Shown here: positions 54,501 to 63,067 of the stretch, in pieces
Layout: every line of letters begins with the position of its first letter
Numbering within the stretch: the stretch's first letter is position 1
From: Microbacterium sp. SORGH_AS_0969
Lineage (GTDB): Bacteria; Actinomycetota; Actinomycetes; Actinomycetales; Microbacteriaceae
Reading direction: 5' to 3'
Length of the DNA: 64,000 nt
Assembly (NCBI RefSeq): GCF_030818255.1
Contig: NZ_JAUTAG010000001.1
Coordinates: 3,720,001 to 3,784,000, forward strand
The notes under the pieces: generated by a model
Database searches by the model: none
What the model saw: only the letters and a program-made list of their open reading frames with translations
Told to the model about the DNA's origin: nothing
Translations under genes and position numbers: made by a program

Positions 54501-54885
54501 CGTCGTTCGTGTGTACGACTCTGCGGAGGGGCTCTCCGGCGGGCAGAGGCAGAAGCTCGTCATCTTCTGCCTCGCTGCGGCCCTTCGGTATCAGCTCACG
54601 GACGACGAGTCCGATGTTCCGCGATTCGGCTCGATCGTTCTCGATGAGGCCTTCGACAAAGCCGACAGCCGGTACACCCGCAATGCGATGAATGTTTTCC
54701 GCGCGTTCGGCTTCCATATGATTCTCGCGACTCCGCAGAAGCTTCTGCAGACGCTCGAACCATACGTCGGGGCGATCACCGCCGTCTCGAATCCGGAACG
54801 CAACAGCACACGCCTGGCGAATGTCGTCTTCAACGAGGCCCCCCAGGGCGGGACGGCCATCGCCGAAGAGGGTGACCGGCCATGA
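51535..54885 (+). CDS. JetC/MksB SMC-like ATPase, locus 2
   Basis: 1116 residues, by chance the same length as JetC of locus 1 but clearly different in sequence. Head: ELVNWGTLRGFVTIDVARRG and Walker A LFTGASGSGKSSLLDAIA near 48. Coiled coils near 260-430 and 610-810 flank a hinge-like domain ([20 protein letters not shown]). Second half head: AEGLSGGQRQKLVIFCLAAA near 998 and Walker B FGSIVLDEAFDKAD near 1034. All ATPase motifs intact. In Wadjet, JetABC extrudes DNA loops and senses small circular plasmids. Confidence 0.93.
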   Translation: MTTMTFPDEIAEDTEPTDQWRLSRVELVNWGTLRGFVTIDVARRGHLFTGASGSGKSSLLDAIATVLTPDKWLRLNAAAQDGNSRLSDRSLMSYVRGAWTKEAHDSADRATTTYLRPRATWSGILLRYENPASDPVTLARVFHAPGARIEAGALKDARLFIRDDVDLMALKPHVEAGIDARRMAKAFPEALITTGGRHGRFHDRIVRQFGFRSDATLHLLHKTQSAKNLGTLDALFRGFMLDAPETFARADNAVEQFVELDRAHAHVVDLRRQADALRRIDETITAYDSASAEVARAVGLLDAVEPHTSALKLRLAREALGPARAGLARVVASLGDAKRERDLAADALASADARVREEGGTRVEVLQMRLDAAIHHERTVERQRSLLESDLAQIGAPVPEDAGQFAELISVAASEADHNIPAVAHEVRDAASEARKALARIDDQLAALRENRSNIDPRLLGARRYLAHTLGVPESSLPFVAELVSVAPEHAAWRGAIERALAPVATTMLVGDERLAEVRRAVNTRYLGVRLVIEAVPPSVEEPRRPREPRSLVHRVVVADTAFRTFVLRRIVTDFDYACVDHPDDLDGVQLGVTIVGLLKRSSRRYEKDDRSSVDDPARWVLGGDTEARLDALLSQRRDATEAMKTATAADARADAAREAALARREVFRRVSGHAWEHIDVAGAAALAAARRAELDALTAASSSLSAAQETRDREAARLETATAEFERLLRAEGSARDALDRLEGQLADLERSSPPPVDEKSTGVLDERFRAARRSLTLDTIDEVARAVQTALAREKDAATRRESDAAASFAGRAAQFHAKWAAAAAELTTEIGDRYGYRELLEGILARGLPEKEGEFRRLLRERTRDVVAHLLADLRDAPGLVRERTLPVNASLGRSPFEGTDRFLEIDVRTSRTPEVEEFLADLRRVVEGNWADESTTGAEERFAVLQRVIGRLGSKDRVDLDWRARVLDTRLHVSFLAREKDPTGRVVRVYDSAEGLSGGQRQKLVIFCLAAALRYQLTDDESDVPRFGSIVLDEAFDKADSRYTRNAMNVFRAFGFHMILATPQKLLQTLEPYVGAITAVSNPERNSTRLANVVFNEAPQGGTAIAEEGDRP

Positions 54886-56015
54886 CCTCTCCCGTGTCGG
54901 TATCCGGTGCCCGCGATCGAGCTCGCCGACTGTACGACCGTGACGCGCGCGACTGGGCAGCGACCGGGCGCGCCGACGTCGTTCTCGACATGCCGTTGCA
55001 TCCGCCGACCGAGCGGGCCGCGCTCGCCGATCTCGATTCAGCGCGGCTCTGGGTAGACGACTGGCGGCAATGCGAGAGGTCGTCGACGGTCACCGTGTCG
55101 TGGAGCACGCGCGTATGGTCGCGCGTGGGCTCACAGTCGGTTCCTGATCGGCTTCGGGTCGAAGGACCGAGCGCGATCGCGATGTTCGCTGGGAGGAAGA
55201 GCGACTGGACACGACTGTCCGGGCGTCTCGGAGTACTGCGTGATCTCGTCGGATCCGCGTCCGCCTCGACACTCAGGTCACACGCACGCGACATCGATTC
55301 GCTGGACGACGCAGACTTCGCGCGGTTGACGGATGTCGTGACGTGGCTGCGCCTGCATCCCGTGTCCGGACGACGCGTACGGGAACTGCCGATCCGAGGC
55401 ATTCATACGAAATGGATCGAGAGGCGCCGATCGCTTCTCGAAGCGCTCCACCGCTCCGGAACCGGGGAGAGCGGACTCGGTCTGCACGAGCCGGAGCCAC
55501 TCGTGCGCATGAGAGTTCTCGACCCCACGCTCGCCGTCGGCGGACTCACCGATGTCTCGGCTCCGGTCAGTGATCTCGCCAAGCTCGATCTGCGGCCCGA
55601 ACGGATCTTCGTGTTCGAGAACCTGGCGACGGTGCTGGCGATGCCGCCCGTCGCCGGCGCGGTCGTCCTTCACGGCGGGGGCCACCGTGTCGAGCCCGTC
55701 GCCCACCTACCGTGGGCTCGCACGGTGACGTACTGGGGTGACCTCGATTCGCACGGGTTCGCCATTTTGCATCGGCTACGTGCGCACGGGGTGACAGCGA
55801 CGTCGATACTGATGGACACCGACACCCTGCTGGCTCACCAGGACATGTGGGGTTCCGATGCCGAACCGAACGTCTCGGTTCTCTCGCTCCTTACCCCCGA
55901 CGAGAGCTCGACACTACGCATTCTCAGCAGCGCCGGCAACGTCCGACTCGAGCAAGAGAGAATCCCCTGGGACTACGCCATTGAGGCCCTGACCAACGGC
56001 CCGTCACGTTCGTAA
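54882..56015 (+). CDS. JetD/MksG TOPRIM nuclease, locus 2
   Basis: 377 residues, ATG overlapping jetC by ATGA. N-terminal DUF3322 region (ARRLYDRDARDWAATGRADV, then LRVEGPSAIAMFAGRKSDW) and a C-terminal DUF2220 TOPRIM domain: Glu in IFVFENLATVLAMP near 245 and the DxD pair in TYWGDLDSHGFAILHRLR near 286. RLEQERIPWDYAIEAL closes the domain. JetD cleaves DNA captured by JetABC, which removes plasmids. It is the only JetD in the window. The operon ends here. Confidence 0.93.
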   Translation: MTSPVSVSGARDRARRLYDRDARDWAATGRADVVLDMPLHPPTERAALADLDSARLWVDDWRQCERSSTVTVSWSTRVWSRVGSQSVPDRLRVEGPSAIAMFAGRKSDWTRLSGRLGVLRDLVGSASASTLRSHARDIDSLDDADFARLTDVVTWLRLHPVSGRRVRELPIRGIHTKWIERRRSLLEALHRSGTGESGLGLHEPEPLVRMRVLDPTLAVGGLTDVSAPVSDLAKLDLRPERIFVFENLATVLAMPPVAGAVVLHGGGHRVEPVAHLPWARTVTYWGDLDSHGFAILHRLRAHGVTATSILMDTDTLLAHQDMWGSDAEPNVSVLSLLTPDESSTLRILSSAGNVRLEQERIPWDYAIEALTNGPSRS

Positions 56016-56377
56016 CAAGCATTTGGGAGAGCCTGAGCGAGCGGGTTTGGCTTCGTCTTTCTGGAGGCTCCACCCTCGGGCGACGGAAGGCACCCGATGG
56101 CTGCAGTCATGTGCGTGACGGCGAGGCCTGACTCGCTCGCTCCCGCATCAACAAGCGAGGAATGACGGCGTTCTCTATGTCGACCGGCAACCGGGCACGC
56201 GTCGGCGTGATACCGCCGCGTGGAACGTCAGCGCGCTGAGGAGTCGACGAGGCGAGCAAACGTGGCGATTTAAGGTCCGAATTACTGTTCTCTCGCCGCC
56301 GGGTGGCAAGGCGAAGGACCTCAGAACCAGCCCTCGTCCTACGGGATGCCGTCGGCCCACTTGCACGCATCGGACCA
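56016..56377. other. Gene-free stretch between jetD and the HNH gene
   Basis: 362 bases without a supported gene. A weak inverted repeat (gggagagcct near 56025, ggaggctcc near 56063) may end the jetABCD transcript. A small AT-rich patch lies near 56270-56295. Minus-strand open frames here lack coding character. Confidence 0.35.
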
Positions 56378-58204
56378 TCAGAAGGGCGGCGGGTCTTCGG
56401 CGACCTCGGCACCCAGCGGAGACGTCCACCGCATCTCGCCCGTGTCGGGGTCGCGGGACGGGGCCCACCGCGACTCGTGCCGCAGACGATGGTGATGTCG
56501 GCACTCGGGGGCGAGATTCTCGTCGTCGGTCGCGCCGCCCTCGCTCCACGCGGTCAGGTGATCGAGGTCGCAGTCGCGAGCGGGCCGACCGCACCCGGGG
56601 AACACACACGTCGGCGAGGTGACGCCCAACCATCTCCGCAACGCGGTGGGAACGCGATACGTCGATCGGTCGAGCGCGACCGGTGCACCCGTGAGCGGGT
56701 GGGTGAGAACGCGTACCCACGAGCTCGCCTCGCCGGCGAGGCGACGAGCGGTGTCGAGGTCGATCGGGCCGTAGCCGTCGAGCGTCGCGGGCTCGGCGCC
56801 CGCGCCGAGCAGCGTGAGCGCGGGAACGGTCACGACGACGCCGGGCCGACGATCCGGGCGCGCGATGGGTGGGAACGTCGTCGTCGGTGAGCCGTGGACG
56901 GACGCGGAGCGAACTGCGCTGGGTGTCGAGATGCGGGAGACCGTGGGAGCGTCCGCGGCAGGCGCAGAACCACCGGCGGACAGAGAACCACCGGCAGACG
57001 GGGCACCCGCCGTGGTCGGGGCACCGGCCGTGAGCAGATCCGCGACAGCGTCCGCGCGCAGCTGCGCGAGAGTGCGCTCTTCGTCGGGCGCGACGCGAAG
57101 GTGACGCGCGATACGGTCGACACGCGTCAGAGCGTCGTAGGCCCGATCCGCCGGGAGCAGGGCAGTCAAGGTCGCCATGCCGTCGAGCTCGGGACTCACC
57201 CACACCCCGCGATCGCGAGCCGCCCGGCGATGACGGGCCTCGATCGACTCGCTGTGCACCCGCTCTCGAAGCGCTCGAGCCGCAGCCGTGAAGCGCGCGG
57301 GCGGAAGCCGGAGCGCACGATCGAGAGCGCCCTCGTCGAACGCGCGCCACGATTCGTGATGCTCGGGCGGGGTCGACGTGGTGCCGTCGGCCGCGTCCGC
57401 GGTCTCGTCGGGGAGCATCGTGACGCCTTCGAGGAGCCCGTCACCTGCACCTCCGTCACCAGGATCTCCGCCAGGGGGTGCACCGTCGCTGGAGAAACGG
57501 TCGCCTTGGTGCAACGGATCGCCCGGGCCCTCGGCATCCGGAACCTGCACATCAGCGCCGGTCGACGACGCGTCGCAGGGTTCTGCGGGCAGCGACGTCG
57601 CCAACCGGGCCGCCTCAACCGCGTGCCGCTCGGAGAGCAGGCCGTCTGAGAAGGCGTTCCACACCTCGGGGCATCGGGTCTGAAGCATCTCGGCGTGGGC
57701 CGCTCGCGTGCGAACGGTCTGCTCGGACAGCCGGAGGCGCGTAGCGATCTCGGCGACGGCGGCACGCTCCGCCATGTCGCGCCGGTCGCGACGCACGGCG
57801 GCGACCGAGCGCCGCCGGGGGTCGCTCCACTCGAGGTCGAGCGTCGGGTCGGGACCGACCCACGGAACCGGATCTTGCCGCGCCGCTCGCGAGAGCGTGG
57901 CGATCAGACGGTACTCCGCGGCCGTAGCGCGGTGGCGTTGGCGGGCCTGGCGCTTCAGTTCGTCGAGGAGCTCGGTGGGGCTGAGGTCGTCCCGCCCCGC
58001 GTCCGATCCGCGGTCGAGACCGTCGAGGTCGCCCGATCCTGTGGTCCGGACCGCACCGGAAAAGGGATCAGGATCGAACAGACCCTGTTCGATCGCCCAC
58101 GCGGAGTGAGCGTCGGCGAGCAGGTCGTCGTCGCTCGGCCACGGCACGCCCCACGGCGAGACGACCGAGCTCGGCCGGTCGTTTGCGGGTGCCGTGACGT
58201 CCAT
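56378..58204 (-). CDS. HNH endonuclease with DUF222 domain
   Basis: 608 residues. The N-terminal part is the helical DUF222 region (EYRLIATLSRAARQDPVPWV, then TRLRLSEQTVRTRAAHAEML, LLSERHAVEAARLA). An Asp/Gly/Thr-rich variable insert lies at about 215-280 and an Ala/Gly/Ser-rich linker at about 395-430. The C-terminal HNH has CVFPGCGRPARDCDLDHL and GGATDDENLAPECRHHHR. Proteins of this type are abundant in actinobacteria, often in many copies, some in mycobacterial 13E12 repeats. The role is unknown; nickase or mobile-element origin is possible. Confidence 0.9.
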   Translation of the reverse strand: MDVTAPANDRPSSVVSPWGVPWPSDDDLLADAHSAWAIEQGLFDPDPFSGAVRTTGSGDLDGLDRGSDAGRDDLSPTELLDELKRQARQRHRATAAEYRLIATLSRAARQDPVPWVGPDPTLDLEWSDPRRRSVAAVRRDRRDMAERAAVAEIATRLRLSEQTVRTRAAHAEMLQTRCPEVWNAFSDGLLSERHAVEAARLATSLPAEPCDASSTGADVQVPDAEGPGDPLHQGDRFSSDGAPPGGDPGDGGAGDGLLEGVTMLPDETADAADGTTSTPPEHHESWRAFDEGALDRALRLPPARFTAAARALRERVHSESIEARHRRAARDRGVWVSPELDGMATLTALLPADRAYDALTRVDRIARHLRVAPDEERTLAQLRADAVADLLTAGAPTTAGAPSAGGSLSAGGSAPAADAPTVSRISTPSAVRSASVHGSPTTTFPPIARPDRRPGVVVTVPALTLLGAGAEPATLDGYGPIDLDTARRLAGEASSWVRVLTHPLTGAPVALDRSTYRVPTALRRWLGVTSPTCVFPGCGRPARDCDLDHLTAWSEGGATDDENLAPECRHHHRLRHESRWAPSRDPDTGEMRWTSPLGAEVAEDPPPF

Positions 58205-58281
58205 GATGCAACGCTAGCGAGGGGGTCCGACATCGGCCGGGCGCCCGGATTCGAGCGCGCCCGAGGTCGTCGAAGGAGCGG

Positions 58282-58467
58282 ATGCCGACGGCTCGCGCTC
58301 CGAGCATCACGCACGAAGCGGATGCCGACAACAAGCCAAACCCCACCACCCACGCCGCACCGACACCGAACATCGATGCCGCTGACACACCCCACCCCGG
58401 TCACACCGCGCCGCGCGGGGCTCCCACCGCGGGGCCGGATCCCTCGTTCCCTCAGCTGGCCCCATGA
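58282..58467 (+). CDS. Possible 61-codon upstream ORF coupled to DUF3021
   Basis: Encodes a Pro/Thr/Ala/His-rich peptide. AAGGAG lies three bases before its ATG, a short but usable spacing. Its TGA overlaps the ATG of the DUF3021 gene (ATGA), which has no ribosome site of its own. The sequence is C-rich and G-poor, so the open frame could also be compositional. No family. Confidence 0.3.
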   Translation: MPTARAPSITHEADADNKPNPTTHAAPTPNIDAADTPHPGHTAPRGAPTAGPDPSFPQLAP

Positions 58468-58856
58468 AACTGCTCGGCGCTGTGCTCCTCCGAGCGGGTA
58501 TCCCCCTCGTCACCATGACCACGATCGGCATCGCACTCCTCGCCCAGGGGAAGCCCGACGACGGACGCGCGACGCTCGCGGTCGGCGTCATCGCGGCCGC
58601 CGTGTCGGGGGCGTCCGTGATCTACCAGGTCGAGACGTGGAGCATGCGCACGCAGACCCTCGTGCATTTCCTGGTCATGACCGTGACGGTGCTGCCCGCG
58701 CTGCTGCTGAGCGGGTGGTTCCCGCTCGACACCGGGTGGCACTACCTCGGCGTGGTCGCGGTGTTCTTCGGGACCGGCATCCTGCTCTGGGCGTTCTTCT
58801 TCGTGCTTTTCACGAAGATCCTGCCGAGGCGCCGCACCCCGCCGGCGTCCACCTAG
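58464..58856 (+). CDS. DUF3021 membrane protein
   Basis: 130 residues with four hydrophobic helices (AGIPLVTMTTIGIALLA, AVGVIAAAVSGASVIYQV, HFLVMTVTVLPALLLSGWF, YLGVVAVFFGTGILLWAFFF). The TLVHFLVMTVTVLP segment after helix 2 is typical of DUF3021. These proteins are usually encoded beside a LytTR regulator, which is absent here. Function unknown. Confidence 0.75.
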   Translation: MKLLGAVLLRAGIPLVTMTTIGIALLAQGKPDDGRATLAVGVIAAAVSGASVIYQVETWSMRTQTLVHFLVMTVTVLPALLLSGWFPLDTGWHYLGVVAVFFGTGILLWAFFFVLFTKILPRRRTPPAST

Positions 58857-58890
58857 ACGGGAGCCCGTGCCGGCGCTTCGCCCGCGCGCC

Positions 58891-59214
58891 TCACGCGGGA
58901 ACGAGAACCTCCCCCTCGGCCACGGCAGACGTCTCACGGTCGCGAACCGCGAGCACCTCGCCCAGCACCCGCTCCCCCACGCTCGGGTCCGCCGCCACCC
59001 GCGCGGCCAGCGCCCGCACATGCACGACGACGCGAGTCGCCGCGAGCGCCGAACAGGGGTGCAGCGCGCGGTCCACGGCATCCAGAATCCCGAGGAGACG
59101 CTCGTCGTGGCACCGGTCGTCCGACGCGGCGATCCACTCGAGCACGTCGGCGATGGTCCAATCCGGGGTCAGTGGACTGACAAATGCGGATTCGGGAGAG
59201 TCGAAGCGGGTCAT
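58891..59214 (-). CDS. Small hypothetical protein, divergent from a MocR gene
   Basis: 107 residues, soluble, mostly helical: MTRFDSPESAFVSPLTPDWT, then IADVLEWIAASDDRCHDERL and a conserved-looking ALAATRVVVHVRALAARVAA. No known family recognised. Its ATG is only 19 bp from the ATG of the MocR gene on the other strand, so both are probably leaderless or nearly so. Confidence 0.55.
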   Translation of the reverse strand: MTRFDSPESAFVSPLTPDWTIADVLEWIAASDDRCHDERLLGILDAVDRALHPCSALAATRVVVHVRALAARVAADPSVGERVLGEVLAVRDRETSAVAEGEVLVPA

Positions 59215-59233
59215 TGGCCCACAATCGGGGTTT

Positions 59234-60697
59234 ATGACCCTCGTTGACAGAGCCACTTCCGGTCTGGTGGACCATCGCACAGCCATTGTCTCGGCGGAGC
59301 GCCTGGCGGTTCGGCTCGGGCGCTGGGCGACGACCGACGCGACCCTGAGCGCCAGCCTCGCCGAGGCGATCGCTCGCCTGGTCCGCGAGGGTGAGCTCCG
59401 CGGCGGCGACCGCCTTCCGTCCGAGCGGACGCTCGCCGCCACCATCGCCGTCTCACGCGGAACCGTGGTCAGCGCCTACGCGCGCCTGTACGACGAGGGC
59501 ATCCTCGACCGTCGCCAGGGCAGCGGAACGCGCGTCGCCGGCGCCGCTCCCCTCGCCGCGCGCCAAGCAGCCGGGCGCGGCGAGGCGCTCTACGCGACCC
59601 TGCCGTCGAGTATCAACCTGCTGCGTGCGGTGCCCGCGATCTCGCCGCGCGCGGTCGGCATCGTCCAGCGTCATCGACCCGTGCTCGACGCCACGACCGT
59701 CGAGGCCGACCCCGCGGGGCTCCCGGATCTGCGCGCCGCGATCGCCCTCGCGATGACCGAAGACGGGACCCCGACGACACCGGCGCAGGTGCTTGTGACG
59801 CACGGGGGGCAACAGGCCCTCAGCCTGCTCGTCGACGAGGTCGTCTCCCCCGGCGACACCGTGCTCACCGAGGAGGTCGCCTGGCCCGGACTCACGGATG
59901 CCGTACGCCGACGCGGCGGCCACGTCCACGGCATCCGGCTCACTCCCGACGGGATCGACGTCGAGGCGCTCGAGATGGCGATCGTGGTGCGTCGCCCCGT
60001 GCTCATCGCCCTGAACCCCCACAACCACAACCCGACCGGGATGCAGACGAGTCCGGCCGTCCGTCAGCGGGTCGCCGACCTCGCCGCCGATCACGGCGTG
60101 ACCGTGGTCGAGGACCGGGTGCTCGCGCACGTGTCGTTCGACGGCATCACGCCGCCGTCGCTGGCGGCCCTCCGGCCCGACGCACCGATCATCGTCGTCG
60201 AATCACTGTCGAAGTGGGCGTGGGAGGGGCTGCGGGTCGGATGGCTGCGCGCAGACCCGGTGCTCGTGCGGCGACTGCGCGGCCTCCGCCAGAGCACCGA
60301 TCTCTCGACCAGTGTTCCCGCGCAGATGCTGGCCCTCGACCTGCTCGCCGAGGCTCCCGCCCTGCGCCGCGACGTCGCGACGGTGCACCGTGACGCCGCC
60401 GTCACGACGGGGCGGCTGCTCCAGGCGCATCTCCCCGACTGGCGGTGGCGACCTCCGCGCGGCGGACTGTGCATCTGGGCGCAGCTGCCCGCGGGCTCCG
60501 CGGCGGCCTTCTCCCGCCACGCGGCCGGGTTCGGGGTCTCGGTCGCGGGATCGGCGCAGTTCACCTCGGATATGGATGCCGACGACCACATCCGCCTCCC
60601 GGTGACCCCGGAAGCGCACGTGCTCGAGGCCGGCCTGCAACGGCTCGGCGAGGCATGGCGGGCGTACGGGGCGTCGCTGTCGCGGGAGGTCTCCTGA
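59234..60697 (+). CDS. MocR-family regulator (GntR HTH fused to aminotransferase fold)
   Basis: 487 residues. GntR winged helix in residues about 38-105 (LSASLAEAIARLVREGELRG, GDRLPSERTLAATIAVSRGT) and a PLP-dependent class I aminotransferase-like domain. The lysine is in VESLSKWAWEGLRVGW near 327, and NPHNHNPTGMQ binds the cofactor. Regulators of this type control vitamin B6, GABA or taurine genes and often the divergent gene. The divergent partner here is the small protein gene at 58891. Confidence 0.93.
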   Translation: MTLVDRATSGLVDHRTAIVSAERLAVRLGRWATTDATLSASLAEAIARLVREGELRGGDRLPSERTLAATIAVSRGTVVSAYARLYDEGILDRRQGSGTRVAGAAPLAARQAAGRGEALYATLPSSINLLRAVPAISPRAVGIVQRHRPVLDATTVEADPAGLPDLRAAIALAMTEDGTPTTPAQVLVTHGGQQALSLLVDEVVSPGDTVLTEEVAWPGLTDAVRRRGGHVHGIRLTPDGIDVEALEMAIVVRRPVLIALNPHNHNPTGMQTSPAVRQRVADLAADHGVTVVEDRVLAHVSFDGITPPSLAALRPDAPIIVVESLSKWAWEGLRVGWLRADPVLVRRLRGLRQSTDLSTSVPAQMLALDLLAEAPALRRDVATVHRDAAVTTGRLLQAHLPDWRWRPPRGGLCIWAQLPAGSAAAFSRHAAGFGVSVAGSAQFTSDMDADDHIRLPVTPEAHVLEAGLQRLGEAWRAYGASLSREVS

Positions 60698-60910
60698 GGG
60701 CGTCTCCGAAACGGCCGTGGACGTCACCGAGCGTCCGCGGGGAGAACGCCTTCGTGGGCGGTGACGGGAAATCTTCTGCACGCGGGCCCCGTCCCGTCCT
60801 GCACAGGAGGCCCGGACGCGATGCTGTCCGCAGCTCGCGAAAAGAGCGACGGGAATGTCCTGGCCCCTCTCTACGCTGTCTGCTGAAGGGCACGGCGGAA
60901 GGCGGTAACA

Positions 60911-62671
60911 ATGCAAGGACTCGAGGTCACGGTCCTGCTCGGACTCGCGATGCTGGTGGGGACGATCCTCGCGCCGCGTCTACGGGTGGCGACGCCGCTC
61001 GTCCTCCTCGTCATCGGGCTCGCGCTGGGGTTCATCCCCGAGCTGCGCGCGATCGAGCTCCCGCCCGAGACCGTGCTGCTGCTCTTCCTTCCCGTCATGC
61101 TGTTCCGCGAGGCGTGGACCACGTCACTGCGCTCGGTTCGCCGATCGTTGCGGTACATCATCCCGATGAGCACGCTGCTGGTGGTGGCATCCGCCTTCGC
61201 CGTCGCGGGTGTCGCGACCTGGATGGGCGTGCCGTGGGAGGCCGCGCTCGTCATCGGCGCGGCGGTCGCGCCGCCCGACGCGACGGCGGTCGCCGCCCTC
61301 GGGCGGCTGCTCCCTCAGAAGACCTTCATGAAGCTGAAGGCCGAGAGCCTCACCAATGACGGCACGGCCCTCGTCCTGTACGCGATCGCGGTGTCACTGC
61401 TGCTCGGCGGCCAGGTCACCCCGTGGTCGATCACCGGAATGGTGCTGCTGTCGTACCTCGGCGGCGCGGCCGCGGGCATCGCCGTCGCCGCTCTGGCCTA
61501 CTTCGCCCTGCGGCGCATGCAGTCCACTCTCACCATCAACCTCACGATGCTGCTCGTGCCGTTCGTGTCGTTCCTGGTCGCGGAGCTGATCGACGCGTCC
61601 GGGGTGCTCGCGGTCGTCTTCGCGGGCCTCATCGTGGCCTGGGTCTCGCCCCGGATCACCACGGCGATGTCTCGTCGAGCCGCGGATGCCACGTGGCCCT
61701 TCGGCGTCTACCTGCTCAACGGTGCGCTGTTCGTGTTGATCGGCCTCGAGGTCCAGCTCGTCCTGCACGAGATCTCGCCCTCCGAGATCGGCATCCTGTC
61801 GCTGATCACGGTGGCGGCCTGGATCGCGCTCTTCCTCGTGCGCTATCTGTTCCAGTGGCTGTTCAGCCCCTTCTCGCGCCCCGCGGCCGGGTCGACGCGT
61901 TCGCTCCGACACCGTTCCCGGATGGTCAGCACCGTCGCCGGCTTCCGTGGCGCCGTCTCGCTCGCGATCGCACTCTCGGTGCCCATCACGACCGAGAGCG
62001 GCGCGCCGGTCGCCGGACGCGACGCGGTGGTGTTCGTCACGGCGGGGGTCATCGTCCTCACACTCCTTGTGCAGGGGCCCCTGCTTCCCGTGGTCATCCG
62101 CTGGGCGAAGCTCCCGAACGACGATGCCGCGATCGAAGAGTACGAGCTCGCCGAGCGCGCGATCTCGGGAGCGGCGCTCGCCGCCCTCGACGACCTCGCC
62201 GTCGAGCACGGCATCAGCGATCGGGTGCGTGACCGCGCTCGCCGCGAGGGATACGAGCGCCTCGAGCTCGCCAACGCCCGCGCCGTCGCCCGCCAGCGCG
62301 CGATCGAGGAGCGCGATCTGGCCGAGCTCGACGCCTCTCTCGACTCCTCGGTCGACGACGACGGCGGCGGTTCGACCTCGTCGACGATGGGACCGGTTCC
62401 TCCCGCCGGCACCGACGACGAAGGGCGACGCACCCTCGGCGGGCTCGAGATGATCGCCGTGAGCGACGACATCGACGTGACCCAGCGCTCCCCGCTCATC
62501 CGGCACAAGGAGGCGACCCGGCTGCGCCTGGCGATCCTCGACCGCAAGCGAGAGGTGCTCCTGCGGCTGCGACGCGAAGGCACGATCGACGACCTCGTCG
62601 CGCGGAAGATCCTCGCCAACCTCGACCTCGAAGAGATCCGCACGCGCGGGATCGAGAAGGCGAGCGACTGA
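60911..62671 (+). CDS. CPA1-type Na+/H+ antiporter
   Basis: 586 residues. About 11 to 12 helices in residues 1-400. The transport region has VIGAAVAPPDATAVAALGRL (TM5-like) and AESLTNDGTALVLYAIAVSL, and the conserved Arg-containing GFRGAVSLAIALSVPI in a late helix. The C-terminal 180 residues are cytosolic and charged, with an acidic spacer (about 480-505). Family members exchange Na+ or K+ for protons. Alone in its transcription unit. Confidence 0.92.
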   Translation: MQGLEVTVLLGLAMLVGTILAPRLRVATPLVLLVIGLALGFIPELRAIELPPETVLLLFLPVMLFREAWTTSLRSVRRSLRYIIPMSTLLVVASAFAVAGVATWMGVPWEAALVIGAAVAPPDATAVAALGRLLPQKTFMKLKAESLTNDGTALVLYAIAVSLLLGGQVTPWSITGMVLLSYLGGAAAGIAVAALAYFALRRMQSTLTINLTMLLVPFVSFLVAELIDASGVLAVVFAGLIVAWVSPRITTAMSRRAADATWPFGVYLLNGALFVLIGLEVQLVLHEISPSEIGILSLITVAAWIALFLVRYLFQWLFSPFSRPAAGSTRSLRHRSRMVSTVAGFRGAVSLAIALSVPITTESGAPVAGRDAVVFVTAGVIVLTLLVQGPLLPVVIRWAKLPNDDAAIEEYELAERAISGAALAALDDLAVEHGISDRVRDRARREGYERLELANARAVARQRAIEERDLAELDASLDSSVDDDGGGSTSSTMGPVPPAGTDDEGRRTLGGLEMIAVSDDIDVTQRSPLIRHKEATRLRLAILDRKREVLLRLRREGTIDDLVARKILANLDLEEIRTRGIEKASD

Positions 62672-62760
62672 GCGGGATGCCGTGGGTCGGGAGTCCGCCG
62701 GTGATCGCGGGCGCCCCGGGGGCGCATCGGGGCGGGGCGTGCGGGCGGGCCGGGACGGCA

Positions 62761-62909
62761 CGTGCGGCCGGGGCGCGTACGGGCGGGGCGCGTACGGGCG
62801 GGGCGCGTGCGGGCGGGGCGCGTACGGGCGGGGCGCGTGCGGGCGGGGCGCGTGCGGGCGGGGCGCGTACGGGCGGGGCGCGTGCGGGCGGGGCGCGTAC
62901 GGGCGGGCC
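62761..62909. repeat. 15-bp GC-rich minisatellite
   Basis: Nine near-perfect units of the pattern gcgcgtacgggcggg, with a or g alternating at one position (cgtac versus cgtgc at 62776, 62791, 62806, 62821, 62836, 62851, 62866, 62881, 62896), and a degenerate tenth unit at the left. It lies between the antiporter and esterase genes. Because 15 is divisible by three, every frame is open, which explains long repetitive open frames here that are not genes. Confidence 0.9.
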
Positions 62910-63067
62910 GGGGACTCACCGGCGGCGCTCGGCATCCGGACACCCGCATACCCGCCACCTGTCGGCCCGCCCCCGGTGATCTTCCGCCGCGTGGCGGGGC
63001 ACCGGGCGCACCGCCGCGCGCACAATCGAGACGGACGCGACGAGGCGTCCCCGACGAAGGAGTCATC

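Noticed and set aside
62761..62909. CRISPR-like array
   Set aside because: Units are 15 bp with no spacers; it is a simple tandem repeat.
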